Shown: piece by piece, positions 8,443 to 16,799 of the stretch
Position numbering within the stretch: the first letter of the stretch is position 1
Layout: each line of letters opens with the position of its first letter
Assembly (NCBI GenBank): GCA_905182515.1
Contig: CAJJBW010000006.1
Coordinates: 62,001 to 126,000, forward strand
Reading direction: 5' to 3'
DNA: 64,000 nt
Origin: an uncultured Candidatus Poseidoniales archaeon
GTDB lineage: Archaea; Thermoplasmatota; Poseidoniia; Poseidoniales; Thalassarchaeaceae
Made by a program: the position numbers and the translations under genes
The notes under the pieces: model-generated
What the model saw: only the letters and a program-made list of their open reading frames with translations
Databases searched by the model: none
What the model was told of the DNA's origin: nothing

Positions 8443-8790
8443 TTACTCGCTACCAACTAACTTGTAATCATCAGAAAGTGGAGTTGCCCCAGTTTCCATT
8501 GAAATAATCTTGCCATTCTTGAATTTTAGGAATGACAATACGGCTTCTGAAGTAGAACCATTGGTAAAGTGAATTACAGAGTGAGCTACTCCGACATCGT
8601 TATTTTCAAACAGTATTCTATCGTTTTCAGGGCGAATAGTATCATTGCCGGCAAATCCCATCATATCAGACTTACTCATCGTAACGCCGCCAACATGAGG
8701 ATTGAAGACAAAATCGTCATGAATTATTTCTGCGAGTGTTTCTTTGTTCCCTTTTTTCCATGCTTCGTTGTATTTTGTTATTATTGACAT
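8443..8790 (-). CDS. SnoaL/NTF2-like fold protein
   Basis: A small protein of 115 residues with the usual NTF2-like plan: an N-terminal helix (ITKYNEAWKKGNKETLAEI), the HDDFVFNPH strand, a middle helix and alternating beta strands ending in FKNGKIISMETG. Such proteins are either small enzymes or ligand-binding modules. No catalytic residues allow a specific assignment. It stands alone between two minus-strand genes with its own upstream AT-rich region. Confidence 0.6.
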   Translation of the reverse strand: MSIITKYNEAWKKGNKETLAEIIHDDFVFNPHVGGVTMSKSDMMGFAGNDTIRPENDRILFENNDVGVAHSVIHFTNGSTSEAVLSFLKFKNGKIISMETGATPLSDDYKLVGSE

Positions 8791-8847
8791 GTTTGCATGC
8801 CGTAATCATAGTTATTAAAAATTTCGTTTTAAATTTTAAAAAATAAA

Positions 8848-9456
8848 TTAACCCTTTTTCCTTCTTGATGGTGATTTCTTTTTAGCAGTGTAAGGCTTAT
8901 CCTTTAATGAAAGTGGTTTTTTATTTATGGCATTTAATTTCCTCTCATGGAAGGATTTTTTCTTCTCAAAAGGTGCCTTGATTTCATTTTTGATATCAAT
9001 ATTGGCTGATTTGAGATCTATTGCATCATTCCTAGTTAACATTCCATTTTCATCATATTTCCATCCCTTTGCAAATAAATTTTCATTGATTGATGGTTTG
9101 TTTGATTTATTAGTATTTTTTGATTTAGAAGTTGGTTTTTCCATATTTTTTCCAATTAATTTATTTAATTCATTTACAAGGTAGTTAGGCATTTTTACCA
9201 TACTCCATTTACTTCCTCTAACATTTAACATTCCATATTTTCTCATAAACTCGAGTGTTAATTTATATTCATCTTTTCTAGTATATCCAAATTCCGAGAC
9301 ATAATGCAAGTATTCTTTTTCCAAAGGTGGATATTTAGTTATCCATTTTATTGCATTATTATCAACATGTTCCAATATTTTTTCAATTGAATCGCGCTCA
9401 GTATAGCCAATGTACCACTTTCTAGCCTTTAATTGGAGAACGTATACTAAGCCCAT
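8848..9456 (-). CDS. GIY-YIG nuclease-like protein with basic tail
   Basis: A protein of 202 residues. The N-terminal 90 residues fit the GIY-YIG fold: VYVLQL (GIY strand), KWYIGYT (YIG strand), EHVDNNAIKWITKYPP, a glutamate-bearing helix (KDEYKLTLEFMRKYG) and NVRGSKW, which is common in the phage and marine microbial subtype. The arginine usually found in the helix after YIG seems replaced (SIEKILEH), so cleavage activity is uncertain. The C-terminal half is lysine-rich and disordered, ending KKKSPSRRKKG, and probably binds nucleic acid. It is AT-rich compared with the ABC genes upstream. Confidence 0.65.
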   Translation of the reverse strand: MGLVYVLQLKARKWYIGYTERDSIEKILEHVDNNAIKWITKYPPLEKEYLHYVSEFGYTRKDEYKLTLEFMRKYGMLNVRGSKWSMVKMPNYLVNELNKLIGKNMEKPTSKSKNTNKSNKPSINENLFAKGWKYDENGMLTRNDAIDLKSANIDIKNEIKAPFEKKKSFHERKLNAINKKPLSLKDKPYTAKKKSPSRRKKG

Positions 9457-9521
9457 TTAACTCGGGCTAGGTATTATTAAATTAACTCGACCTAACATAT
9501 TTGATAGAGAAATAGTTTGCC

Positions 9522-11969
9522 TCATTGAGATATGTCTTTTACTTTCTCTATCAAATCCATATGTCTTAATCTCCAAACTCCAAATGGAGTCATGGCTACC
9601 GCGATAAGAATTACGCCGAACATCAACTGCCAAGCGACACTTGGGATTATCGTAACAGGTACAATGAACTGCCAAGATGAAAAAGAGGCAGCTAAACCTA
9701 CAGCTCCACCGTAGGCAAACAGGACACCGATAATTCCTCCAATTATGCCAATGAGAAGATTCTCAAACAAAAGCATCAGGCCGAGACTTCGTGTAGATGC
9801 CCCTAAAACCCGTAGTGTGGCCAGTTCTAAATCACGTTCTGCAACATTCATGATCATCGTGTTGAACATCACCACGATAGTGAACAGGAGGCCTAGATAC
9901 ATCATGGCCTGGAAGATTTTAGTTTGTTGATCGAGTAAACTGTTAATGCCGTCAAGAAGGTTTTGTCGTTTTACGACCCCCGTAGATACTTCTCCTAAAG
10001 CAGAGTCAACCTCTATTCCTTCTGGAAGTTGTAGATAAATCGAAGTTGCATTAACACCAAGAATCTCACTCAAATCACCACGTAGAAAATACATGGTGCG
10101 AGCCAATTCAGCATTTGAAGTTCCAACAATCTCAACATCCTGTTGCACACCATTAATACTCACTGTATGCTTTTCCCCTACATTCCATCCAAGAAATTTC
10201 ATACTTCCTTCATCCATCATCACTTGGATCAAAAGTTCGTTGGCTGTTGGCACCTCACCCTCGACCACTGAAATCGAACGCATTCCGTTTTTGAATAAAT
10301 CAAGGCCTACAAGAGTAAAAATACGGTCAATATCTTCGGAATCTGTGACCGACCCTAGTGGCATTTCGATAATCATCTCATAATAGGCTGAGTTACTATC
10401 TGCCCAATCTAAAACAGGACCTTCTGCGTCCGGCATAATGTAGACCTGTGCATCCCATGTCTGATCATCTTCAAGGCTACCAACAAAAGTTTCTTGCAGC
10501 CCTGCAGACATCATTTGAATTGAGCCAAAGAGCATTAGTGAGATTCCTACTGCAACAAAAGTCATAGTAAGGCGAACGGGTTTGCGAACGCTTGAACGTA
10601 TTGAAAGTCCGAGTGTTGTTGGCATCCATGATGTGAGTCGCCTTAGAAGATTTGAACCTACACGCATTTCGTTTTTACCGCTTAAAACTAATAAAGGATC
10701 AAGGCGACTAGCTTTCCATGCGGGGAATGCTCCCGAAAGAAATACAATTAACATAGTGGAACTAATTACCGTTAGGAACACTGAGATAGGGATTGTTCGT
10801 ATGATAATCGGCACTCCGACGAGGGTTTGATAGAAGTCTAACATCCAATTCATACCATAAGGCCCGAATAAAGCTCCAAGGGCGCAGCCAATACCTCCAA
10901 TTACGATAGGAGATGCAATATAGCCAATCATCAACGATGAGCGTTTGACACCGAGTGTGCGCAACACTGCGATTTCTTTGGCCTGACTTTGTACTAAACG
11001 CTGCAGACTCAATACGATAGTGATGGCAGCTATTGAGGCAATCATCATGGTGAAGGGGATTGTTGTTCGCTTCGTACCTTCCAAATCCTGCCGCATTACC
11101 TCTACCGGTTCATTTTGGCCTCTATCTCGTACACGTGCATCTAATTCGGTTGAATTTAGAGAAATGTGAATCAGTTCCTTTATCGCATCAATTTCTTCAC
11201 CTTCATACTCTTGAGTATTTGGAAAATCATACGAAGGGGTACCCTCGATATCTAAAACAATAGTGTTGCTGGTGCCAAGCACATTACCTGTAAGATGCGC
11301 CATCCCAGTATCGGAAAGGTAGCCAACGACATATTGGCCTGATTCTGGAGGGAACACAGTTCCTTCAGGCGCCATGAGGACATGTAATGGATGGTAACCT
11401 ATTCCTACAAGCGTGAAGTCTGCAGTCGCATTTCCAGCCCCAATAGTTACGATATCTCCGAGACTTAGATTAAGGGCATCGATAACGTGGGCATCGAAGA
11501 CAATCTCATTTGCTGCAACGGCAGTTCGGCCTTCAGAATTTCCTGATGGTAGCCATACACGATCAGCGTTTGCATCAGCAGGAATGCCGTGCCAAAGAGA
11601 GTTGATTATTTGCTGTCCGTTGTCATTACTGTGGAACATTGTCCCTTGTGTAATGGTGCGGCCTTCGCATGAGTCAAGAGAAGTTTTGACAGTTGAAGAA
11701 ATCCAAGCCAATTCTAGGGCATCACAGAAAGTATTCACTTGATCCGGTGACCAAGTTGTACTGCGGTTATCAACCCAAAGGTCTGCAAGATTTGCACCTT
11801 TATTATCGTCAGCCTGCATTGTATCATACATGCCTCCAAGATTGTGAGAATAACCTCCAAATGTGATACCAGCAAAGACTCCGACAAATACCATAAGAAC
11901 CACTGCAAAAAGCCTTATTTTACTCCTCCACAGACTTCGAGCCAATCTTATGTTAAGTAGAGCCGACAT
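9522..11969 (-). CDS. ABC transporter permease, double FtsX/MacB type
   Basis: Permease of 815 residues with two FtsX-like halves. An N-terminal helix at about residues 18-38 is followed by a large extracytoplasmic domain, then helices at about 310-330, 350-375 and 395-415. The second half repeats the plan: a helix near 470-490, another outer domain (about 500-690), and three C-terminal helices (LLFTIVVMFN, LLIGIIGGIIGVLFAYG, LMFGVILIAVAMTP). This is the layout of LolE/MacB-like exporters that work mechanically on lipoproteins, peptides or drugs. A GAGGTT ribosome-binding site lies 6 nt before the ATG. It is 9 nt downstream of its ATPase gene. The substrate is unknown. Confidence 0.85.
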   Translation of the reverse strand: MSALLNIRLARSLWRSKIRLFAVVLMVFVGVFAGITFGGYSHNLGGMYDTMQADDNKGANLADLWVDNRSTTWSPDQVNTFCDALELAWISSTVKTSLDSCEGRTITQGTMFHSNDNGQQIINSLWHGIPADANADRVWLPSGNSEGRTAVAANEIVFDAHVIDALNLSLGDIVTIGAGNATADFTLVGIGYHPLHVLMAPEGTVFPPESGQYVVGYLSDTGMAHLTGNVLGTSNTIVLDIEGTPSYDFPNTQEYEGEEIDAIKELIHISLNSTELDARVRDRGQNEPVEVMRQDLEGTKRTTIPFTMMIASIAAITIVLSLQRLVQSQAKEIAVLRTLGVKRSSLMIGYIASPIVIGGIGCALGALFGPYGMNWMLDFYQTLVGVPIIIRTIPISVFLTVISSTMLIVFLSGAFPAWKASRLDPLLVLSGKNEMRVGSNLLRRLTSWMPTTLGLSIRSSVRKPVRLTMTFVAVGISLMLFGSIQMMSAGLQETFVGSLEDDQTWDAQVYIMPDAEGPVLDWADSNSAYYEMIIEMPLGSVTDSEDIDRIFTLVGLDLFKNGMRSISVVEGEVPTANELLIQVMMDEGSMKFLGWNVGEKHTVSINGVQQDVEIVGTSNAELARTMYFLRGDLSEILGVNATSIYLQLPEGIEVDSALGEVSTGVVKRQNLLDGINSLLDQQTKIFQAMMYLGLLFTIVVMFNTMIMNVAERDLELATLRVLGASTRSLGLMLLFENLLIGIIGGIIGVLFAYGGAVGLAASFSSWQFIVPVTIIPSVAWQLMFGVILIAVAMTPFGVWRLRHMDLIEKVKDISQ

Positions 11970-11978
11970 AGGAAAACC

Positions 11979-12674
11979 TCATTCCTTTAAATCATTATCG
12001 AGGGATTTATCAGAAACTATCTTGCCACTGTCGATACGGATAACTCGAGTGGCATACCTGACCAATCCTTCATCATGAGTCACAAACACTGAGGTAATTT
12101 TTTCTTGCTTACACGCACTCACCAATACCTCCATAACTTTGTTTGATGTCTCTGTGTCGAGGTTTCCCGTCAACTCGTCTCCAAGTAATAGAGTAGGGTG
12201 CTTGGCGATACTGCGAGCGATTGCAACACGTTGTTGCTGCCCACCACTAATTTCACCGGGAAACCGATCAATTTCAGCCTCCAAGCCTACAAGTTTGAGC
12301 AGTTCTTTAGCTCGTTGAGGATCTTTTTTTCCTGCCAATTCTTGAATCAATAAAATATTTTCCAGAACGGTGAGGTCTTGGAGCAAATTGAAAAATTGGA
12401 ACACATATCCAATGTTTTCTCTTCTGAACGAAGTCATTTGTTCTGAATTATTACGTGGGACTACTTGGTCAATGAACATGTAGCTGCCAGCGGTAGGGCT
12501 GTCGAGTGCCGAAAGACAGTTGAGTAATGTTGTTTTTCCCGAACCCGAAGGGCCCAAAAGAATAACTCGTTCGCCTTCCATTATTTCAAAAGTTACTCCG
12601 TCAAGAGCTTTTACCGCGCCAGCCGGGGTTTCATAATGCCGCTCAATGTTTTCCATTTGTAATAATTTTTTCAT
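11979..12674 (-). CDS. ABC transporter ATP-binding protein, LolD/MacB family
   Basis: ATPase of 231 residues that powers the permease encoded 9 nt downstream. Walker A is GPSGSGKTT, the Q-loop is in FQFFNLL, the signature is [12 protein letters not shown], Walker B with the catalytic glutamate is [12 protein letters not shown], and the switch histidine is in VTHDEG. The motif set and the Asn-Leu-Asp D-loop are those of the LolD/MacB/FtsE group. GAAGGTGA lies 4 nt before the ATG. The operon may include the membrane regulator gene 56 nt upstream on the same strand. Confidence 0.93.
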   Translation of the reverse strand: MKKLLQMENIERHYETPAGAVKALDGVTFEIMEGERVILLGPSGSGKTTLLNCLSALDSPTAGSYMFIDQVVPRNNSEQMTSFRRENIGYVFQFFNLLQDLTVLENILLIQELAGKKDPQRAKELLKLVGLEAEIDRFPGEISGGQQQRVAIARSIAKHPTLLLGDELTGNLDTETSNKVMEVLVSACKQEKITSVFVTHDEGLVRYATRVIRIDSGKIVSDKSLDNDLKE

Positions 12675-12730
12675 CTTTTCACCTTCTATCAGCCAGGTAG
12701 TGGCAAAAGAAATGACTGGCCATACACTAT

Positions 12731-13861
12731 TTAACTAGTCGGCATTCTTTCGTGGCCTATTCCAGTCAATGCCTCAATTCCTAACTCTGTTATTGAAAGA
12801 GAGACTTTCAATAATGAACGTTTTCTTTCGACCATTTTCCAGTCGATTAGAGAGCGGACATGATAGGAAAGAACTTGAGAAGAAACTCCAATTTCTTCAG
12901 CTAAGTTGGCTCCGCTAGGGCCAGCTAAATTCATCAATTCTGCCTGATTCAAGTGCATAAGAATGGAGCTTTTAATGGAATTTTTACTGAAATTAATATC
13001 TAGCAATTGGCTTGAATAAGTTGTATTAGAAGGCATTGAATCTGCAAAGAAAATAAGCAACCTTCCATCTCTTCTGGACCAAATTCTACTTTCCTTCTCC
13101 AATCTGTCTAAATGGTATGTGGCTTGATTATTCCCTAGATTAGAAAGTCTAGTTAGGGCTGAAAGATGAATCCCTGGGTTGCTCTCAATGAATCCATATA
13201 GACGACCCCGTGTAAACTCGCCATCTCGGGTTTTGCGTACCGTACCAATTAGGAGTAGGAAACTCAACCATGTTTTTTTCGAAACTGTCCACCTTATTGG
13301 CTCGACGGAATAAATTACTCCAGTGACGAGGACTGCTGCTGACCCTCCGGCAGCAATTCGAATCGTGCTTGGTTGCAGAACAACCCCTTGGTGAATTGGT
13401 TCGTGTGTTGTCGGAAGAGGAATTGGCAGCAACTCGCACCTGCCATCTCCATCGATATCCAGAGGAACGCTGCTATTGTTTATTGGAGAGGATTGACATA
13501 GAATTTCATCTAAATCACTCCATCCGTCTTCGTCCGTGTCTTTGTCTAATATGTCGCAGGTTCCGTCCCCATCTAAGTCATTGGGCACTGAACCTGCGTC
13601 AAGTTGGTCAGAGCCGCATAATAGTTCGATATTGTCCCACCAACCATCATTGTCATCATCAGGATCTAGTGAATCACAAATTCCTGATGAATCGGTATCT
13701 TCAGGGACAGATAGTGAGTTCTGCGGATCAGTCCCACAGGATTCTTCATGGTAATCTGACCAACCATCTTCATCGCTATCTTCACCTTCTGCTGAGACAT
13801 TGAAGCTCGCCACGCTCAGCAATATTGCCATGATAAACAGAAATGGAATTGTTCGAGCCAT
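12731..13861 (-). CDS. Membrane-anchored winged-helix regulator with external Ca-binding-type repeats
   Basis: A 376-residue protein of unusual layout. Residues 1-24 are a signal or anchor helix. Residues 28-145 hold thrombospondin-type-3-like acidic repeats (DSDEDGWSDYHE, DPDDDNDGWWDN, DLDGDGTCD, DTDEDGWSDLDE, DIDGDGRCE) with paired cysteines, which normally bind calcium outside the cell. Membrane helices follow at about 168-186 and perhaps 197-208. Two winged-helix domains come last, at about 217-272 (with NNQATYHLDRLEKE) and 295-365 (with SSQVLSYHVRSLID). It reads as a one-component transmembrane transcription regulator. Its position 56 nt upstream of the ABC ATPase gene, on the same strand, suggests it controls that exporter. 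This is inference. Confidence 0.75.
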   Translation of the reverse strand: MARTIPFLFIMAILLSVASFNVSAEGEDSDEDGWSDYHEESCGTDPQNSLSVPEDTDSSGICDSLDPDDDNDGWWDNIELLCGSDQLDAGSVPNDLDGDGTCDILDKDTDEDGWSDLDEILCQSSPINNSSVPLDIDGDGRCELLPIPLPTTHEPIHQGVVLQPSTIRIAAGGSAAVLVTGVIYSVEPIRWTVSKKTWLSFLLLIGTVRKTRDGEFTRGRLYGFIESNPGIHLSALTRLSNLGNNQATYHLDRLEKESRIWSRRDGRLLIFFADSMPSNTTYSSQLLDINFSKNSIKSSILMHLNQAELMNLAGPSGANLAEEIGVSSQVLSYHVRSLIDWKMVERKRSLLKVSLSITELGIEALTGIGHERMPTS

Positions 13862-13886
13862 ATGATTATGCGACCTGTGATTAGGT

Positions 13887-15047
13887 TCAAAGGTTATTCA
13901 CACAAGTTTGTCCATGATAGTATGCTGCTGTACCATCTGGACAAGTAGCCCAATCCCATATGACGCCATCCAATATGGCATCTCCATAGACGCTGTTTAA
14001 TTCAACAAGTCTTGCACCTGTTAAATCAGCACCAGTTAGGTTAGAATATCTTAGATCTAAGTCCCACATCATTGCGTTTGTTAGGTCGGCATTTGAAAGG
14101 TCCACACTCATCCAATTCCCACCACCATATATCGACGCGCCAGTTAGGTTAACATCGGATAAATTGCTCCATCTAAAATCAGTATATGCCAATCCAGTGT
14201 TTACCATTTCTGCACCGCTAAAATCACTGTTTCTATACACACCATAAGCCATCTGAGCACTAGTGAAATCTGCGTTTTGGAAATCGCTAAACAAGCCATC
14301 TGAACCCGCCATATTAGCATTAACAAAACTAGAATTAGAAAAATTAGAATATGTCAGTGTTGCGTTTCTTAAATCTGCGAAGTCCCAAATAGCTGGCCCG
14401 GTTACAGCGCCTAAACCGTTATTGAAATTTAAAAGTTCCGCATTTTCAAAATTTAGATAAGAAAAATCATTAATCGCTCTAGTCGTATTCAGTCTCGCAT
14501 CAAGATTCGCAATTGATGATTCTAAATCTAACTGTAGATCTTGTAAAGCTTGTTGTATTAGTAAAATTTGAGCTAAGGAGTTTCCTGAATCATCATCATC
14601 CATATCATCAATAGTCAGTATGATCGCATTTATTGAATCCTGACTAACTTGAAGATTTGTTTGAATGGCATTCATAGATAATAATAAATTACCAAATGAA
14701 GCAGCATTTGTTGTATTGATTTTATCCAGAGATTGATTATTCACAATTGCTGCTGCTTCCATAGCGACCAGATAACTTGTTTCCAATTGATTTAGAGATT
14801 CTAGATAATCTGATTCCAGTGTTTGGATTGCCTGCATATTAGCAGACTCTATCTGAGAAATCGAAGCCAATAGGTCAGAATTTGTTTGTTCTTGTTTGAC
14901 TAATACCAAAGTCAACTCAAGTTGTGATGATTCTAACTCTATGATTCTAGAATCGTGGTTACTAATATCAGTAGTATCTGAAGTTATACATCCTGCGAGG
15001 CTGAATGAGATTATTAACAAGGTTATGACCGTGGCTCTGGTTTTCAT
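13887..15047 (-). CDS. Lipoprotein with coiled coil and pentapeptide repeats
   Basis: A 386-residue exported protein. The signal peptide ends in lipobox LAGC. Residues of about 35-190 are predicted helical, with heptad-like leucine/isoleucine spacing (many LESSQ, LETSY and NAIQTNLQ segments), so a coiled-coil stalk is likely. From about residue 195 the sequence turns into pentapeptide repeats of the A(D/N)LxN/F type (SYLNFENAEL, ADLRNATL, SNFSNSSFVNANM, LSDVNLTGAS, ADLTGARL) that form a right-handed beta helix. A final pair of cysteines lies in WATCPDGTAAYYHGQTC. It looks like a surface stalk with a beta-helix head. No enzymatic role is visible. Confidence 0.75.
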   Translation of the reverse strand: MKTRATVITLLIISFSLAGCITSDTTDISNHDSRIIELESSQLELTLVLVKQEQTNSDLLASISQIESANMQAIQTLESDYLESLNQLETSYLVAMEAAAIVNNQSLDKINTTNAASFGNLLLSMNAIQTNLQVSQDSINAIILTIDDMDDDDSGNSLAQILLIQQALQDLQLDLESSIANLDARLNTTRAINDFSYLNFENAELLNFNNGLGAVTGPAIWDFADLRNATLTYSNFSNSSFVNANMAGSDGLFSDFQNADFTSAQMAYGVYRNSDFSGAEMVNTGLAYTDFRWSNLSDVNLTGASIYGGGNWMSVDLSNADLTNAMMWDLDLRYSNLTGADLTGARLVELNSVYGDAILDGVIWDWATCPDGTAAYYHGQTCVNNL

Positions 15048-15329
15048 GGATAACGGATTGGGCTTCTTAACATAAGTAGATTGGGTGGATTTCTTGATAT
15101 AGATTCTAAGGTTTATTCCTGCGCTTACGCTCCCTAATAATCACCAAGGAGGTCGTTCCGATTGGATGATTGAAACACTAGTTAATATTATTGGGAATGT
15201 ATTGATTTTCAATTCTTGCCAATGCCACTGATAAAGAATCGCCCGGTCGTATGTCCATGTACAAAAGCGGACAATATAATAATGCCCTGGGAATTAATAT
15301 AATAATTTGATTATTAACGATATCGGGGA

Positions 15330-16634
15330 ATGAACTTGCAGATTGGTGAATTAGAGAAATCTCCTCGTCGCTATGACGTGGACTGGCTCCGAGTCATTCT
15401 CTTCGGTCTGCTCATTTGGTTCCATTACGTTGTCTTCTCACTTGTCCAAATTGAGGAAAATGATGGCAACATGAGGATTGTCAATTCCTCACTATTAATC
15501 GTCATAGAAGTCATGCACCAGTGGAGGCTTGCAGCCTTGTTCGTGATTTCAGGCATGGGTACATCATTTGCCTTTCGTCGTAGAACATGGAAGACATATG
15601 TTGCAGAAAGAGGGGCACGTCTTGGCATTCCATTGCTGTTTGGCACCTACATTTTGTGGCTTGGAATCATTGACCCAATCAAAACTACTGCTCGTTTGTT
15701 CACTATATTTATTGGGGCAGATAATATACCATATGGGCACCTTTGGTTTATCTACAACCTACTAATCTATTCTTTCCTCTTGACGCCATTGTTCGCCCAT
15801 GTACGGAACAATCCAGAAGGCAAAGTTGTTCATTTTGTACGTTCCGTGTTCCGTATACGCCACGGACTTGGAATAATGCTGATCCCGCCCCTTATTCTAG
15901 CTGTCAATGGAATTTTGTTCAAGCCATGGGAATTCGGAGAAGTTGGTATGTGGTGGGAATTCCCTCGTTACCTTTTGTACTTCTTATTTGGTTATCTGAT
16001 GATTACAGCGAAAGATGAATACTTCCAAGTGATAGATCAAATCAGAATTCCAGTGACCATTCTGATGCCAATCTTAACAATTAGCTGGTTTCTCTTCAGT
16101 TCCTTGAGTGGCGTCCCTGCTGTAATGGAAGGTGGTTGGGTGCGCGATGGACATCCAGCATTCTCTATCGATGCCACAATTGCCTCTCTCCTCCAGTCAT
16201 TCCATGCATGGTTCTGGTGCCTCTTTATCTTTAGTTGGGCTTCAAAATTATTAAACCGGTCGAGTATATGGTTGACATATTTGAATGAAGCAGTATATCC
16301 CGCCTATATCGTCCACCTGCATTTGACATTCTTTTCAATTGCAGTCTTTGAGATAATTGGCACAGGATACTATGTTGGTTTGACATTTGGAGCAATATTC
16401 GTTATGGTCGGAGTTATGATTTGTTTCGAAATTTCAAGACGAGCGAGATTTGTGCGGCCTTTATTTGGAATCAATAGGGGAACTAATGAGGTGGAGAAGT
16501 TGTTTCCATACAATCAAACAGAGAATCCTAGTGTTCGAATTTTATTCTCCATATTATTCCATATATTATCAATTGGCATGACCACAGGGCTACTGATATT
16601 GCTTATTAGTGCATCAATTTTGGGTGCAATATAA
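15330..16634 (+). CDS. Acyltransferase 3 family membrane protein (OpgC/MdoC-like)
   Basis: A 434-residue integral membrane protein with about ten helices. The N-terminal RRYDVDWLRVILFGLLIW and following FHYVVFS carry the D-x-L-R and histidine features of acyltransferase-3 enzymes. HQWRLAALFVISGMGTSF and the basic loop RRRTWKTYVAERGARLGIP are typical of the OpgC/MdoC-like group that transfers acyl or succinyl groups to extracytoplasmic glycans. The acceptor here is unknown. A hairpin followed by T residues lies 70 nt after the stop. Confidence 0.8.
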   Translation: MNLQIGELEKSPRRYDVDWLRVILFGLLIWFHYVVFSLVQIEENDGNMRIVNSSLLIVIEVMHQWRLAALFVISGMGTSFAFRRRTWKTYVAERGARLGIPLLFGTYILWLGIIDPIKTTARLFTIFIGADNIPYGHLWFIYNLLIYSFLLTPLFAHVRNNPEGKVVHFVRSVFRIRHGLGIMLIPPLILAVNGILFKPWEFGEVGMWWEFPRYLLYFLFGYLMITAKDEYFQVIDQIRIPVTILMPILTISWFLFSSLSGVPAVMEGGWVRDGHPAFSIDATIASLLQSFHAWFWCLFIFSWASKLLNRSSIWLTYLNEAVYPAYIVHLHLTFFSIAVFEIIGTGYYVGLTFGAIFVMVGVMICFEISRRARFVRPLFGINRGTNEVEKLFPYNQTENPSVRILFSILFHILSIGMTTGLLILLISASILGAI

Positions 16635-16703
16635 TAATTACAAACATTGTTTTTTACTATCTCTAAGGTAAATTTAATAAAGCCGGAATTTTTTCTTCTG
16701 GTT

Positions 16704-16726
16704 ACACAAATTCAATTTGTGTTTTT
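16704..16726 (+). terminator. Hairpin with T-tract after the acyltransferase gene
   Basis: A perfect 8-bp stem, ACACAAAT (16704-16711) and ATTTGTGT (16715-16722), has a 3-nt loop and runs into a short T-tract. Its position between two same-strand genes fits transcription termination, although archaeal termination often needs only the T-tract. Confidence 0.5.
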
Positions 16727-16799
16727 GGTATAAGCGACCTGTGTAATGATAGGACTTTACTATGTGCCCAACATTATAAACAATTGACACAACCAACTT

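Noticed and set aside
11060-11742. Plus-strand frames inside the ABC permease gene
   Set aside because: They lie opposite a long permease with full FtsX layout and have no promoter or family features.
15048-15329. Possible tRNA or structured RNA in this gap
   Set aside because: No T-loop GGTTCRA-type element, no acceptor pairing or cloverleaf could be found; the same holds for the other gaps.
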